Assembly (NCBI GenBank): GCA_026119855.1
Contig: JAOWBW010000284.1
Coordinates: 744,001-808,000, forward strand
Source: Campanula takesimana
Lineage: Eukaryota; Streptophyta; Magnoliopsida; Asterales; Campanulaceae
DNA length: 64,000 nt
Reading direction: 5' to 3'
A model generated the notes under the pieces. That model saw only the letters and a list, made by a program, of their open reading frames with translations, ran no database searches and had not been told where the DNA came from. Shown one piece after another: positions 22,670-33,335 of this stretch; positions within the stretch are counted from its first letter, which is position 1, and each line of letters begins with the position of its first letter. The position numbers were made by a program, and so were the translations under genes.

Positions 22670-23633
22670 TGTAGATACCCCGAGGGGAACCACGGCTTTA
22701 GGCTAGAGCGCGTGAATGATCCTAGGATGTCTAACTTGTTTTTTAGAGTCGCCACCTAGGTTTTGAGGAACATAAGAAAAACCTATAGATTGTAGCCTAA
22801 GTTTGATTACGAAAACAGAGATTCTTTGTTTTGAGGTCCGGGGGTTAGATTACGAGATGGGAAGTACCGAAACACCCATCTCGCCCAACTAAAGTTGGTC
22901 TTGCTTGATCAAAATCTACATGAATGAAAATGTTCTTCTTCTTCTTCTTTAAGTCATGAAAAGGGAGGATTTAAAATAGGATTTGGAATGTAGGAGATAA
23001 CTCCTTAACCAACCTCAATGAGATGAGGTGATCATTAGAGTCATGTCCCAAAATGATTTGGGTGATTGCACATTTGATTAAAATAAAAATAGAGAGAGGA
23101 GTAGAAAAGAAGGAAAAGATGGACTTTTACCTACAATTTGAAGACCTTCAAGTATTGCTTGATGAAATCCTTGGAGAGCTTTTAGAAATTGATTTTGATA
23201 TAGTTTTCGATGATTTTTCCGATCCTTGAAAATGGAGGTAAAGAGAGGTTTTTATAGGTGAAAGAGGGGTGTTTTTGGTGCCAAAACTCAGTCACCAAGA
23301 AATCCTTCCCGGGCAAAATCCTGTAAATTGAGCAAGGGAGGGAATCCTGGCCAGAAATCTGTAACTGACGCCCAGAGTCGCGCGCTTCCTGCTTTGGGGG
23401 CGGGAGGCGCGCGCGCCTGGATCCTCCTGTCGGAGGCGCGCGACTCAGAGAAGGCAATTTTGACAGAATGGACTAGAAAGTCAGCCCTGTCATTCAGTTT
23501 AGTCCCTGGACTTAACGAAGTCAGTCAGGAACTTAACGGAAGTGACAGAAACTAACGAGAAACACTTAGAATGGGGAGAAACACAAAATCAAATGTGCAA
23601 TCGGGGTGAGCGGTCCAAGGCGGGGTGTCTACA
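22670..23633 (-). repeat. 5' LTR of inner Tat element
   Basis: 964 bp with TGTAGACACC and GGTATCTACA ends on the minus strand. TATA-type CTATAAAAACC lies near 23257-23247 and GCGCGCGC boxes near 23400-23446. It is about 99% identical to the other LTR. Confidence 0.95.
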
Positions 23634-24950
23634 CATGTCAACATTCCATCCATATAAAGATTGGAATTATTCTGTATAGATGATGACATCCAGGAAGCAC
23701 AGGCTGAACCATCTTGGATCTCACCAATAATCAAATATCTTCAAGATGGTACCATCCCACCACAGGAAAAGAATGCAAAATCATTCAGGGTAAGAAATGC
23801 AAGATATTTGTTAATTGATAATGTTGTGTTCAGAAAATCTTTTGCAGGACCATACTTAAGATGTCTCGAACCTGATCAAGCTGCATCAATATTAAAAGAA
23901 CTTCATGAAGGCTTGTGTGGAAATCATTCTGGGGGCAGAAGTTTATATGCAAAAGCCCTCAGGATGGGATATTTTTTGCCTACTATGCGTCAAGATGCAG
24001 CAGAATATTCCAAGAAGTGTGATTCTTGCCAGAGACATGGTGACATCTTGCACCAGCCGGCAGAAATGATGCATCCTATTCTATCCCCTTGGACCTTCAT
24101 GACTTATGGAATGGACATTGTTGGGAAATTACCTAAAGCTCCTGGAGGAAAGGTGTTCTTACTAGCAATGACAGACTGCTTTTCCAAATGGATCGAAGCC
24201 GAGGCCTATGTTCAAGTTCGTGATAAGGAGGTTATATCTTTCATAAAGAAGAATATCTTCAGCAGGTTCGGGATCCCTTCAGAGATTATATGTGACAACG
24301 GTTCCCAATTTATTAGCAAGAAGACTCAAGATTTTTTCACAAGATGGGGAGTTAAGATGGTAACATCTTCACCAGTGCATCCCCAAGTAAATGGACAGGC
24401 TGAGTCTAGCAACAAGATCATTATTTCCAACTTGAAAAAGAGGTTGGACCAGAAAAAAGGAAGATGGGCTGAAGAGTTGCCTTTCGTCCTATGGGTTGAT
24501 AGAACAACGCCCAAGAATGCGACGGGCCAGACTCCTTACTCTCTAGTTTTCGGATCAGAAGCTGTCATTCCTGCTGAAATCGTCGTCCCCTCGGCAAGAT
24601 ATGGATTGTTAACTCCTGAGCAAAATAGCATTATCTTGGCTCAAGATCTTGACACCATTGATGAATTGAGGGATATGGCGAGAGTCAGGATGGCAGCATA
24701 CCAGCAAAGGATTGCAAGAGCTTACAACAAGAATGTCAGATTAAGAAAGTTCCAGGTTGGTGACTTGGTGCTACGAAAGGTCCATCAGAACACAAGGGAG
24801 CTCAATGCTGGCAAGTTGGCACCAAAATGGGAATGACCTTATTTAATAGATGCAGACGCAGGAAAGGGGGCATATTGGTTATCAACCTTTGAAGGTGTAA
24901 GGATCCCAAGATCTTGGAATGCTATCCATCTTAAAGCATACTTCATGTAA
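23634..24950 (+). pseudogene. integrase part of outer Tat pol, after the inner insertion
   Basis: Removing the inner element and one CATGT copy restores the same reading frame, with a stop at 23655-23657. Visible parts are the HHCC zinc domain (HEGLCGNHSG near 23905, CDSCQRH near 24020), the D-D35-E core (GMDIVG near 24112, CDNGSQF near 24295, GQAESSNK near 24396) and the C-terminal GDLVLRKV segment near 24763. A TGA at 24834-24836 lies where a GGA glycine codon is expected (PKWE-G-PYLI). Reading then continues to a natural-looking end at 24950. No chromodomain is seen, as expected for Tat. Confidence 0.9.
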
Positions 24951-25988
24951 GTTTTAAGTTATCATTCAAATTCAGGAAGACAGGTACGCTTTTAATACAA
25001 AGTCATTTCAATTATTTCCATTTGATTTATATTTATCAAACTATTACTGACTTAAGCATCGGAGGGGTGTTAGCTAAGCTAACACCCAATCCTAACATGT
25101 TTCTGTCTTGTAAGGAAACTTAGGACTACCATTCTGAAATGCAATAAACCATGATGTCAACATCTTGAAAGGTTGTTAACATCTTAGAGATCCACCACGA
25201 TGTCAACATCTTAAAAGGTTGTTAGCATCTTAATGATTCAGGTATGATTTTTACCTTAATTTAATTTAATTACGCAAAGTTTATATTTATTCATAAAAAC
25301 GACATTATTCAAGATGTTGGATTTTTAACATATTCTAGTTTTGCAAGAAAGTAACACTTGTTTTTGGAGATTTCAAGAACACGACATCTTGAGATTGGCC
25401 ATCTCATCTTAAAGTTCAAGGTACTAAGTCCCTTTAATGGTTTAAAAAAATTGACTTTCTTTCATTTTAAATTAAGGTTGGTACACCTTCGCCTAGAGCG
25501 CAAGATTTCAATAATGGTTAAGGTGAGGATTGGGCACGTATGTTTATATGTACGCACCCCCCATTTCCACTTAATTAAATATTGAACTCAAGACATTTTC
25601 AAATAGTTATGGTATATTCATGTCATCTAAAAGACAAAAGGTTTTTGATATTTTCATATCAAACAAAGTATTATAAAGGTCGTAACACCTTACACAAGAT
25701 TGTTACAACTTGATCTATGGATCACTGACGTACTTATCAACAAAAGAAAACTACCAAGTTCCAAAAAACTACCCTATCTAGTCAAAGATTTGTTACCAAC
25801 CATCTTCCTAAACCTTGCATCATGTTGGACCAACCCAACATCTGAAAACCCAAAAACTACTTGTCCTCGACCCTTATGGGCCATTACATCCAAAATACCA
25901 TAGAAATTCAAAAAAACTGTCTTACAACTTCTCAGGATGCAGCCCATCAAAACCATTGTTCAAAACCAAACATTGTTCAAACTTACCC
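24951..25988. other. Spacer between integrase and antisense gene of outer Tat element
   Basis: About 1 kb in which the sense pol and the antisense gene converge. It contains a duplicated block (GATGTCAACATCTTGAAAGG near 25153 and again near 25200). I see no credible ORF or RNA gene. Confidence 0.6.
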
Positions 25989-27642
25989 TTAGGCATCCGC
26001 CTTCTCCTGACCATCTTCTTTGCCTTGACCTTCAATCACCTGGACTGCAACACTGGATGAGACTTCACCAGCATCAATGGCTTTACCATTTAACCTCTTC
26101 AAATTGTTCTTCTCCTTCTCTAGATCCCAAGTATCATGCTTTCCTTCATAGAACTCTTGAATCATCCTTATTTTGATCTCCACCATCCTTTTGGCCGCTG
26201 ATTTAGTAAGGGCGGCCTTTATCTCATCAATCTCCAGGATATTAGCATCTTGGATAGATGCAATTCCTTGTTTCAAATCCACGTTCTCCCAGGTAAGATT
26301 AGCAATCTTCTCCTCAAGATCTCCTTTTTCTTTCTCCCAAACTACTTTTTCCTCTTTGGCATCCCTCTTCAGACGAGCCACTTCACTTTTCAATTTCTTG
26401 TTAGCATCACTTAAAGATTCAACTTGAGTCTCCACGGTACCAAAAGCCTGTATAAATATTCATTAAGCAACAGACAAATAGTTCATGATTAAATAACAGA
26501 GGTATGTTGAAACTTACACTTGAAGCAAGAGCCAAAAACTTCTTCTTCACTTCATCAACAGTTAGGTTGCCAAAGGTGTCAATCTCCAAAATTTCCTTAG
26601 CCTCATCAATGGCCTTCCTCTTCTTCAATCTTGAACTGACTGTAGCAGAATCTTGGATTTCATTTTTTGGAATAACAAGGGGCTTATCTACGGGATTGGC
26701 CGTGAGATCTCCAACTAGGCTGTCCAAATCATCAAAAGAGATTTTCATAGCAGGTCTTGAAACTGCAGGACAGGAAAGAATATATGAATACAAGAAAATC
26801 TTATGGAAATAAAAGCATTTAGAAAAGCCAAAAGATCATACTGGTAGACATGGTGTCCTCTTCAAATGGCTCAGTGGTTACACCAATCTTGAAACTTCTC
26901 TCCTCTGCTGAAAGGGAAAAAGAACAAAGAAATCTTGGATTCAGAATCAACTTTTGGAGGAAAAATTTCTTCCCACTTGATATCTGCAATAAATGAAAAA
27001 ATCAACAAGTATGAAGGTGCAGCAAACTCAAAACCAAAAATATTTGCAAAATTTACCTCCCCTATTCCACTCCTTGACCAAGTTCTATTCACCTTCAATA
27101 GAAGCTCTCTCAACAAAGAAAAACTTTCCTCTCCACCCTCTATCATTTACAGATGCTTTGGGGACCATTAGACCTTTCTTTGACTTTTTTTAAAATACAT
27201 ACCTTTTTGACCCAAACGATTGCAAATCATAGCAAACCGCCATCTTACTTAAACCTATACCTAACCCATGCTCCCTGTTCACACTTAAAATAACTTCAAA
27301 AACCCTCCAGGTCATGGGCATCATTTGAACATACGACAATTTTGTCTTTTCAAAGAACTCAGCAACCAAAGGGGGAAAGGGGAAACTAAACCCTAGAGCA
27401 AAGGGATACTCATAGAAGCAGATCCAAGACTCAGAAACAGAATCGGCTCTTAAAGACACATCAAAGGGATGAAAAACAGTTTGGTTCAAAAAGCATTTTC
27501 GGTTTTTTAAAGAGCAGATCAGAGCATTATTGAAAACAAAAATCTCGTCATCAGGTTTAGCGAGTAAACCCTCTGAGACAAAGACATTTGGGTCATTAAA
27601 AGAAACAGCTTTGAGAGTACCAGATTTTGAAGATTTCGACAT
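25989..27642 (-). pseudogene. Antisense four-exon gene in outer Tat element (gypsy-associated, coiled-coil product), two nonsense codons
   Basis: Minus-strand exons 27642-27057, 26907-26842, 26762-26518 and 26447-25989 join in one phase (1,356 nt, 452 codons). All three introns are GT-AG (149, 79 and 70 nt; donors GTAAAT, GTATGA, GTAAGT; acceptors TTTCAG, CTGCAG, TACAG). Exon 1 resembles the putative gypsy-type transposon family (PF04195-like): FSFPFPPLVAEFFEKTKLS followed by a conserved W. Exons 3-4 encode a Lys/Glu-rich coiled coil. TAA at 27192-27190 and TAG at 27087-27085 interrupt exon 1. It is divergent from the 3' LTR and convergent with pol. Its role is unknown. The splice model is my reading and is unsupported by transcripts. 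Confidence 0.75.
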
Positions 27643-27903
27643 ACTCTTCGTAAAAGAATTTTTTCAGAAAAGGAAAATTGAGAAAAAGAGGAAAAGGAAG
27701 AGAAGAATACCTCAATTCCACCGTCTGAAGAATATGAGTAGGAAGGAGGAACTTTAGGGGGGTTTATGATCCTAGGGGTCTAGACTCCTCTTCACCCAAG
27801 GCACAATTAAGATGATGCATTAGGTCCAAACGCTGGTTAGCTAACCATCCCATCAAGTCACGTCTTTCCATAAACTTATCTTCTCCGTGTTATACTGATA
27901 AGA

Positions 27904-27919
27904 CAAGTTTGGGGGCAAT
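27904..27919 (+). other. Polypurine tract of outer Tat element
   Basis: AAGTTTGGGGGCAAT abuts the 3' LTR start, the expected place for plus-strand primer synthesis. Confidence 0.75.
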
Positions 27920-28465
27920 TGTTGTGGGTGAAATTTCAAGTTGTATCCATCTTGATTCCCCTTCAAAGATTGCAACGTCTTGAACAGCAAGTATATTTTA
28001 CATTATTAATTATATTCTATTTTACTAATAATATTTACAGGTGTTAAATATCAAATAGCACATGTGGATAAGTTGTGAATCAACTCTCAACGGAATGATT
28101 GACCACGTCTCCTCTTCTTGAAGATAGAATGCGAGGTTATGGGAGAGTTAGTTATACCATTTTGATTAGGTCTCTTGTGTTTCCATTTATGTATAAATAG
28201 GGCCTGGGAGGTACACCATCACACACGCACTCACTCTCTATAAACCTCTATAGCTCGAAAAGTAAAAAAGATCAATACAAACGTTTGGGAAGGAAGGTGC
28301 TCTTAATCACCTCCCGAGGTTTTGTGCCGGCGAGATCATTGTCTCAAGGGCTTTCCTCGTTACATCCTTGTGCAATCTTTCAATTCTTTAGTTTTAATTC
28401 CATTCGTCCCTCCTTTATTTTGATTTCAACTAAGATCATACATCATTGTTTTTTCTACCAAAACA
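27920..28465 (+). repeat. 3' LTR of outer Tat element
   Basis: 546 bp, same ends as the 5' LTR and about nine differences by eye. It is followed by the second GCTAC. Confidence 0.95.
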
Positions 28466-28470
28466 GCTAC

Positions 28471-28563
28471 TATCGTGATCAATAATATTTTAGTCTTTCA
28501 TATCAATCTTTCTCTTTACCATGTATGATTGGCTCTGACTATCTCTTTCTATAATACTTGACA
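28471..28563 (+). repeat. LTR-1 (right part) of the small copia-like element
   Basis: Continues exactly where 5585 stops: TATCGTGATCAATAATAT through CTTGACA. It is immediately followed by a copia primer site. Confidence 0.88.
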
Positions 28564-29546
28564 TGGTATCAGGGCTATGATCCATAATGGGACTTCTCCA
28601 CCACAAAGCTTTCGCCAACCACCACAAGGCAAACCTTGCCACCATATCACCACCACCAAAACCAAGAAAATCCAGCCAAAACCCTATTTTTTTTCTTCTT
28701 ATTTTCTTCTAAGAAAAAAAAAATTCTTGCGCATCTTTTCTACTCTCTTCGTTGCCTACTCTTAGTAACTTTTTATCAAATCATTTTTTTTTCTTCTTTG
28801 ATTCAAGCATATCTTTTCTCCTTCTATTCTATTTCTTCCTTGTGACTACTTATTGTTCTTCTATAATAATAACCAATCTCAGTTGCCCTTGCACCTCTTC
28901 AAAGTTTGTTGGATTCGTTTTCTTTTCCAACCTACCCCCCGTGCCCACAACTTCACAATCCAACCATCCCAACTCCCTACTTCCCAAATAGCAAAGCCTA
29001 ACCCCTCGGTCAATCCCACACCCGCCATACCACCCATCAATCAACCGCCTTCCTTCTTATGAACCCAAAAACCCATTGTAAAATAAAACCCAACCAATTC
29101 TGCGATTGTAGAAAAAAAAATTTGCCTTTGTAGCGACAAATTCTGCCTTTGTAGCGACCAATTTTGCCTTAGTAGCAACCAATTCTGCTTTTGTAGCAAC
29201 CAATTTTGCCTTTGTAGCACCAATTACGCCTTTGTAGCGACCTAACCCTAAAAACTCTTCGTTGAGACATAAAATCGTCTTGCGACGTAGTCGATGAAAC
29301 GTTCAAAGTAAACGTCATTCCAACGTAAAATCGTCTTGCGACATGGTTGGGATGTAAAGGCAACGTCATTACAGCGTAAAATCGTCTTGCGACATGGTTG
29401 CGACCTAACAAAATCTCACACGTGAGGGTGAAACCCTACTTGTACAAGTTGAATTACAAGGTGACAACACGTGTTCGACCATTCTTCTTGCTCATTCGAA
29501 GCTCAGTTCATCTCATAACTATCGGCCGTCCAATCTTGCGGGGGCA
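28564..29546 (+). mobile_element. Internal region 1 of the non-autonomous copia-like element
   Basis: Starts with TGGTATCAGGGC, one base from the canonical Met-tRNA primer site, and ends with a purine-rich CTTGCGGGGGCA before LTR-2. It is about 1 kb with no gag or pol, so the family depends on a partner. It contains a roughly 22-bp repeat, TTCTGCCTTTGTAGCGACCA, about six times (29105-29245), and a roughly 53-bp repeat starting CGTAAAATCGTCTTGCGAC (29268-29405). Confidence 0.8.
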
Positions 29547-29833
29547 TATTAGAAATATTATATATTCCAAGAATATATTGTAAATATCAATTACCAAATA
29601 TAGAGATTGTGTATATCAATTAGGAGATTTGTATCTTATAAACCAATCTAGATTATTCTAGAACATTAGTTTCCTTTTTGTATTAGTTTTCCTAATTAGA
29701 TTAGGATTCTAGAATACTCTTTGTGACTTTATAAATATGTATCACTAGCATCAATAATATTTGAGTCTCCCATATCAATTATCTCTCTCCATGTATGATT
29801 GGCTCTGACTATCTCTTTCTCTAATCTTTGACA
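29547..29833 (+). repeat. LTR-2, a divergent LTR of the same family
   Basis: 287 bp from TATTAGAAATATTA to CTTTGACA, followed by TGGTACAGAGCC. It shares the last about 90 bp with LTR-1 and LTR-3 (ATCAATAATATTTGAGTCT, TGTATGATTGGCTC) but its first half is clearly diverged. Confidence 0.8.
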
Positions 29834-30134
29834 TGGTACAGAGCCATAAAATCGTCTTGCGGCGTAGTTGATGAAACGTTCAAAGCAAACGTCATTCCAA
29901 CGTAAAATCGTCTTTCGACGTGGTGGGACGTAAAGTCAACGTCATTGCAGCGTAAAATCGTCTTGCGACGTGGTTGCGACGTAACAAAATCTCACACGTG
30001 AGGGTGCAATCCTATACAAATTGAATTACAAGGTGACAACACGTGTTCGACCATTCTTCTTGCTCGTTCGAAGCTCGGTTCATCTCATAACTTTCCAAGA
30101 TTGGACTCTATCGGTCGTCCATCTTGCGGGGACA
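29834..30134 (+). mobile_element. Internal region 2, shortened
   Basis: After a degraded primer site it repeats the 3' third of internal region 1 (the CGTAAAATCGTCTTGCGAC repeats and the CTCACACGTGAGGGTG block) and ends in CTTGCGGGGACA before LTR-3. Most of the 5' internal sequence is missing. Confidence 0.8.
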
Positions 30135-30407
30135 TATTAAGGATATAGAATCCTTCTATAGTTAGAATTATATATTTCCTAGACATTATATTGTTTACTT
30201 TCCTAGAGTATTTAATTTACTTTCCTAATAAGATTATTATTCTATAGTTTATAGTTTCCTTATGTAACTAGAATAGCTTGGAGAGTACTCCACCTACTTG
30301 TATAAATATGCTACTATTGTGATCAATAATATTTGAGTCTTTCATATCAATCTTTCTCTTTACCATGTATGATTGGCTCCGACTATCTCTTTCTATAATC
30401 CTTGACA
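30135..30407 (+). repeat. LTR-3 of the small copia-like element
   Basis: 273 bp, TATTAAGGATATAG to CTTGACA, over 90% identical to LTR-1. It preserves the empty GCTAC target site of the outer Tat insertion at 30308-30312. Confidence 0.88.
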
Positions 30408-30764
30408 AATAGTTTTTGAGAATGTACATTATATTTTTGTACATCACTTGTACTAAAATGAGTAGAGAAGTCTCACTACCATTCTTAAAGTTTGATTTGT
30501 CTCACTGCACACCCTTTTGACAATATAATTGGACTATTTTTCCTTCACTTTAGTAAAAAAATAATTTTATTCCCATTAATAACTTGTCCACTCATTTTAC
30601 ATTTTAATATATTTTTATATAACTCAGTGATACGAAAAAAATATTAAGTTTTCAATAATTAGTAACATTATAACTAGCTTAATAATTTATATAAACTCAA
30701 ATTACACTTTTATATTAATATAACAATACATAATTATTATCACGCAAATGACAAATTAAAATTT
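30408..30764. other. AT-rich intergenic stretch
   Basis: No gene, RNA or defined repeat seen. Confidence 0.6.
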
Positions 30765-31180
30765 AGGCGAAAATGCAAAAAGAGTACATGAACTGTCCCG
30801 TTTGAGCATATTTAGTACTTTATGTCATTTTCATTTCAAAATTAGTACCTAAAGTAGTCACTTTTTGTGAGTTTAGTACCTATGACTAACTCCGTTAAAA
30901 TTTTACCGTTAAATAGTCATTTGTAATGCACATGACCTTATTTAAAAGGGTAAAACTGTCAAAATTAAACCCTCCCCAAACTTCTTTACTCTTCATCTTA
31001 TCTTCTTCCTGGGTTTCCCCTTCCCCAAAAATCCAACCACCAAAAATTTCAATATATAAGTTTTACAATTCTTCCCCAATTCAATTAACAATTAATCCAG
31101 CCTGGGAATTCTTTTTCTACTCCTACTTTTGTTCCAGCCTTGTCTTGAAAATCAAACTCCTAGTTGCCTCCCCCTGTACG
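30765..31180. mobile_element. MULE terminal fragment (same family as the 36979-40002 element)
   Basis: GGCGAAAATGCAAAAAGAGTAC and the following TTAGTACTTTATGTCATTTT, ACTAACTCCGTT and ACCGTTAAATAGTCAT blocks match the long terminal repeats of the element at 36979-40002. No facing partner was found, so one end is lost. A pyrimidine-rich block follows (30960-31060). Confidence 0.6.
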
Positions 31181-31221
31181 CTGTCCATACTCGGAGATAC
31201 TTAAAATCCAAAGAATAAAAA

Positions 31222-31435
31222 TCCGAAGGTAAAAATGCAAAAAAAAAAAAAAAATACCTTAATTGGTCATTTTGTGCATGTTTGGTACCTAATGTTATTT
31301 TTGTTGCAAGTTTAGTACCTCAAATGACCATTTTGTGCAGATTTGGTCATTATGGCTAACGCCGTCCATATTTTATCGTTAAATACTCATTATGCCCTAG
31401 GCCCTTCAGAAAGGCCTATGCGTTACATCATAGCT
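31222..31435. mobile_element. Second MULE terminal fragment
   Basis: GGTAAAAATGCA, an A tract, then TACCTTAATTGGTCATTTTG and GCTAACGCCGTCC repeat the same terminal pattern in the same direction as the fragment at 30765. This implies a second truncated copy rather than the other arm. Confidence 0.55.
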
Positions 31436-31439
31436 TCAT

Positions 31440-32767
31440 TGTTATAGAGATAACAAACCCGATTATTACATCTTTTGCATGTTTATTATAATAATCATTT
31501 TCCCTAGCACTTATGAAAGGCCAACATGAGTTTAATGGATAATCATATGATGATTATGGTGCATAGGATGCGGATTAAACTTGTGGGTACTTGTTGGAGA
31601 ACAAGGTACTGGATAGACCTGTTATGAGATTTAGGTCATGGTCAAATGTCATAATTAAATCTCATAATAGTCATACCATTTGAATCCTTAGACCTGAGAT
31701 TATCATGGTCTTCCACATGATGAACATTATGTTTGATGTACTCAAACGTTACACTTAACCGGGTGGTTATATAGGCTACGATTGGCATAATCGGATTCTT
31801 GTAGGGAAGAATGATAAGTCATGAGATTTGTCCCTCTCTCAAGAGAGATATCTACTTGACCACTCGATGAGTGAGATTGGTGATAATGTATGGCCATACC
31901 CAAATGAATTGATGTGTTCAATGTCATTTGCTCATATCAATCTACTCGGGATCGAGAAAGCATTGGACAACATAAGTTGACGTGGACCATGACTTATATC
32001 CAATATGATATCATGTGACAAAGGGATTGTGATATGTTCTATAAGGTAACTTTGGACTTTCAAAGTTATACTAATTGGGTAGTCATAATGGCTTGCTAGA
32101 GTCCGCTTATGATTTACGGGTTCTGAATAGTTCGGACTCGTTTCCAACTTAGTATAATCCTATTGGGTCACACACAATAGAACGGATTGGAAAAAAGCTG
32201 AAAATCTGGGAATTGAGGAACTGGCGACCGTACGGCCGTGTGGGTGGCGTACGGCTCCTAAGGAGCTGTACGACTCACCCCACGTAACTGTCCAGATTCT
32301 GTAGTTTTTCTTGTTTGACAAGGAAACCCGGCCCAAACGGAATTAGATCAAACCCTCATATAAATATATGCAGCAGGGTTTGACAGCCTCTAATGTTGAT
32401 TTGAGAAATCATAACACATTGTTTCAGAAACAATAAAATATAGAAGGTAGGATTATTAGTTTTGAGATTTAGAATCATCAAAACTCAATAATCAAAGAGC
32501 AAAATAATTCCTATGAATAAATCGTTTCTTCATCAATCCTTGGATCTAGCAATCAATCAAGAAGGTGTTCTTGAGTCCGTTCGACGTGTGGATACCGATA
32601 GAGGGTGTTTGCTTTAGCACCTTAAAGTTCGTGTTCATGGATTCGATCTTTAAGGGTTAGTTTCTTTCATCTTGTATTTAATTTAATCAACATGCACGGA
32701 TCTGGGCTCATGGGTTTTTGATCTTATGTTATTATTCCGCTGCGCATGATACATCAAAACCCAATAA
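31440..32767 (+). repeat. Probable solo LTR
   Basis: About 1.33 kb from TGTTATAGAGATAAC to ATTCCGCTGCGCATG..AAAACCCAATA, the latter being a common ending of plant copia LTRs. TATA-type CATATAAATATATG is at 32357-32370 with a plausible transcribed leader after it. Upstream are the palindrome TACGGCCGTG (32231-32240) and a second TACGG copy. No primer site or coding region follows, and a target duplication was not found, so the ends are approximate. Confidence 0.6.
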
Positions 32768-33335
32768 ATAGGCTGGTCTTCACGCCTCTTGCTCCCACCC
32801 AGAACGAATTGATGTTGACGGTAGAGTACAACATCCTCCTATCTCTCATCCATCATTTGCGAGAAGTCCTCCTCTTCTCACGTGGTCTACCGACTTATAC
32901 CACTCACCTTTTGCATCGTCGGTTGCTTCTGCAAGTGTCTGATGCATCTCCTCCTCTTCTTTCATATTTTCTCCAACCACCTTGACTACCCCATAAACCC
33001 TAGAACACATCCTGATCCATCTTGATCTTTGCATCTCTAAATTTCACCTCGAATCTCTGCAAATCTCATAAGAAACACACGAACTGATTCCGAATGTCTA
33101 ACCTTTTGCACGATCATGACCTATTTTGCACGCTCTTGCTTCAACCATAAACTCAAGCAGCTCTCAGATTTACCCTGCACGTCTTCCACACGAAGTATCT
33201 GCACTGCACGAAATCTGCACGTGCGTTGCACAAAGGCTGCACGAATTCTGAACGTGCATTGCACAAAAATCTGCAGTTTCTTTTCTTCACCTTGGATCTC
33301 CCGAATCTCAAACCACAGCTTTTGATACCAGTTTT
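32768..33335 (-). mobile_element. Internal fragment of a decayed copia-type element
   Basis: On the minus strand TGGTATCAAAAGC, near the LTR edge at 33327-33315, is a near-match to the copia primer site. The sequence beyond it carries no intact gag. It includes short repeats of CTGCACG/CGTGCA (33175-33275). Confidence 0.55.

Larger units (their letters stand above)
10572..23633 (-). mobile_element. Inner Tat-lineage Ty3/gypsy element (13.1 kb)
   Basis: LTRs of 963-964 bp lie at 10572-11534 and 22670-23633, flanked by CATGT (10567-10571 and 23634-23638). The element is read on the minus strand: primer site, gag, protease with G-patch-like segment, RT, RNase H, second RNase H, integrase. It then has a long 3' region with an antisense plant-mobile-domain-like ORF and a 45-bp minisatellite. 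LTRs differ by about eight substitutions and one indel (about 0.9%), so the insertion is recent. Gag-pol lies in one frame with five in-frame stops and no frameshift that I found. Confidence 0.95.
5586..28465 (+). mobile_element. Outer Tat-lineage Ty3/gypsy element, split by a second Tat element
   Basis: Two LTRs (5586-6130 and 27920-28465) are flanked by the 5-bp duplication GCTAC (5581-5585 and 28466-28470). The empty site survives in the related LTR at 30305-30318, which reads straight through GCTAC. Excluding the inner element, this one is about 9.8 kb. The order is gag, protease, RT, RNase H, archaeal-like second RNase H, integrase, then an antisense spliced gene and the 3' LTR. The second RNase H defines the Tat lineage (Retand/Ogre type). 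LTRs differ at roughly nine sites by eye (about 1.7%), yet gag-pol carries about eleven nonsense codons and a frameshift. Confidence 0.95.

Noticed and set aside
26871..27056. Exon starting at the TTATTGCAG acceptor (26984) of the antisense gene
   Set aside because: It runs into a stop and loses phase with later exons; the CCCTTTCAG acceptor at 26908 restores one frame throughout.
27203..27642. Splice donor AAG/GTATGT at 27202 as the end of exon 1 of the antisense gene
   Set aside because: The downstream sequence continues the same conserved frame after one stop, and no acceptor at a workable distance fits; the donor at 27056 keeps phase with all later exons.
28577..28765. Possible gag start in the non-autonomous copia-like element
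   Set aside because: Begins near the primer site but becomes a low-complexity Phe/Leu run with no gag motifs.
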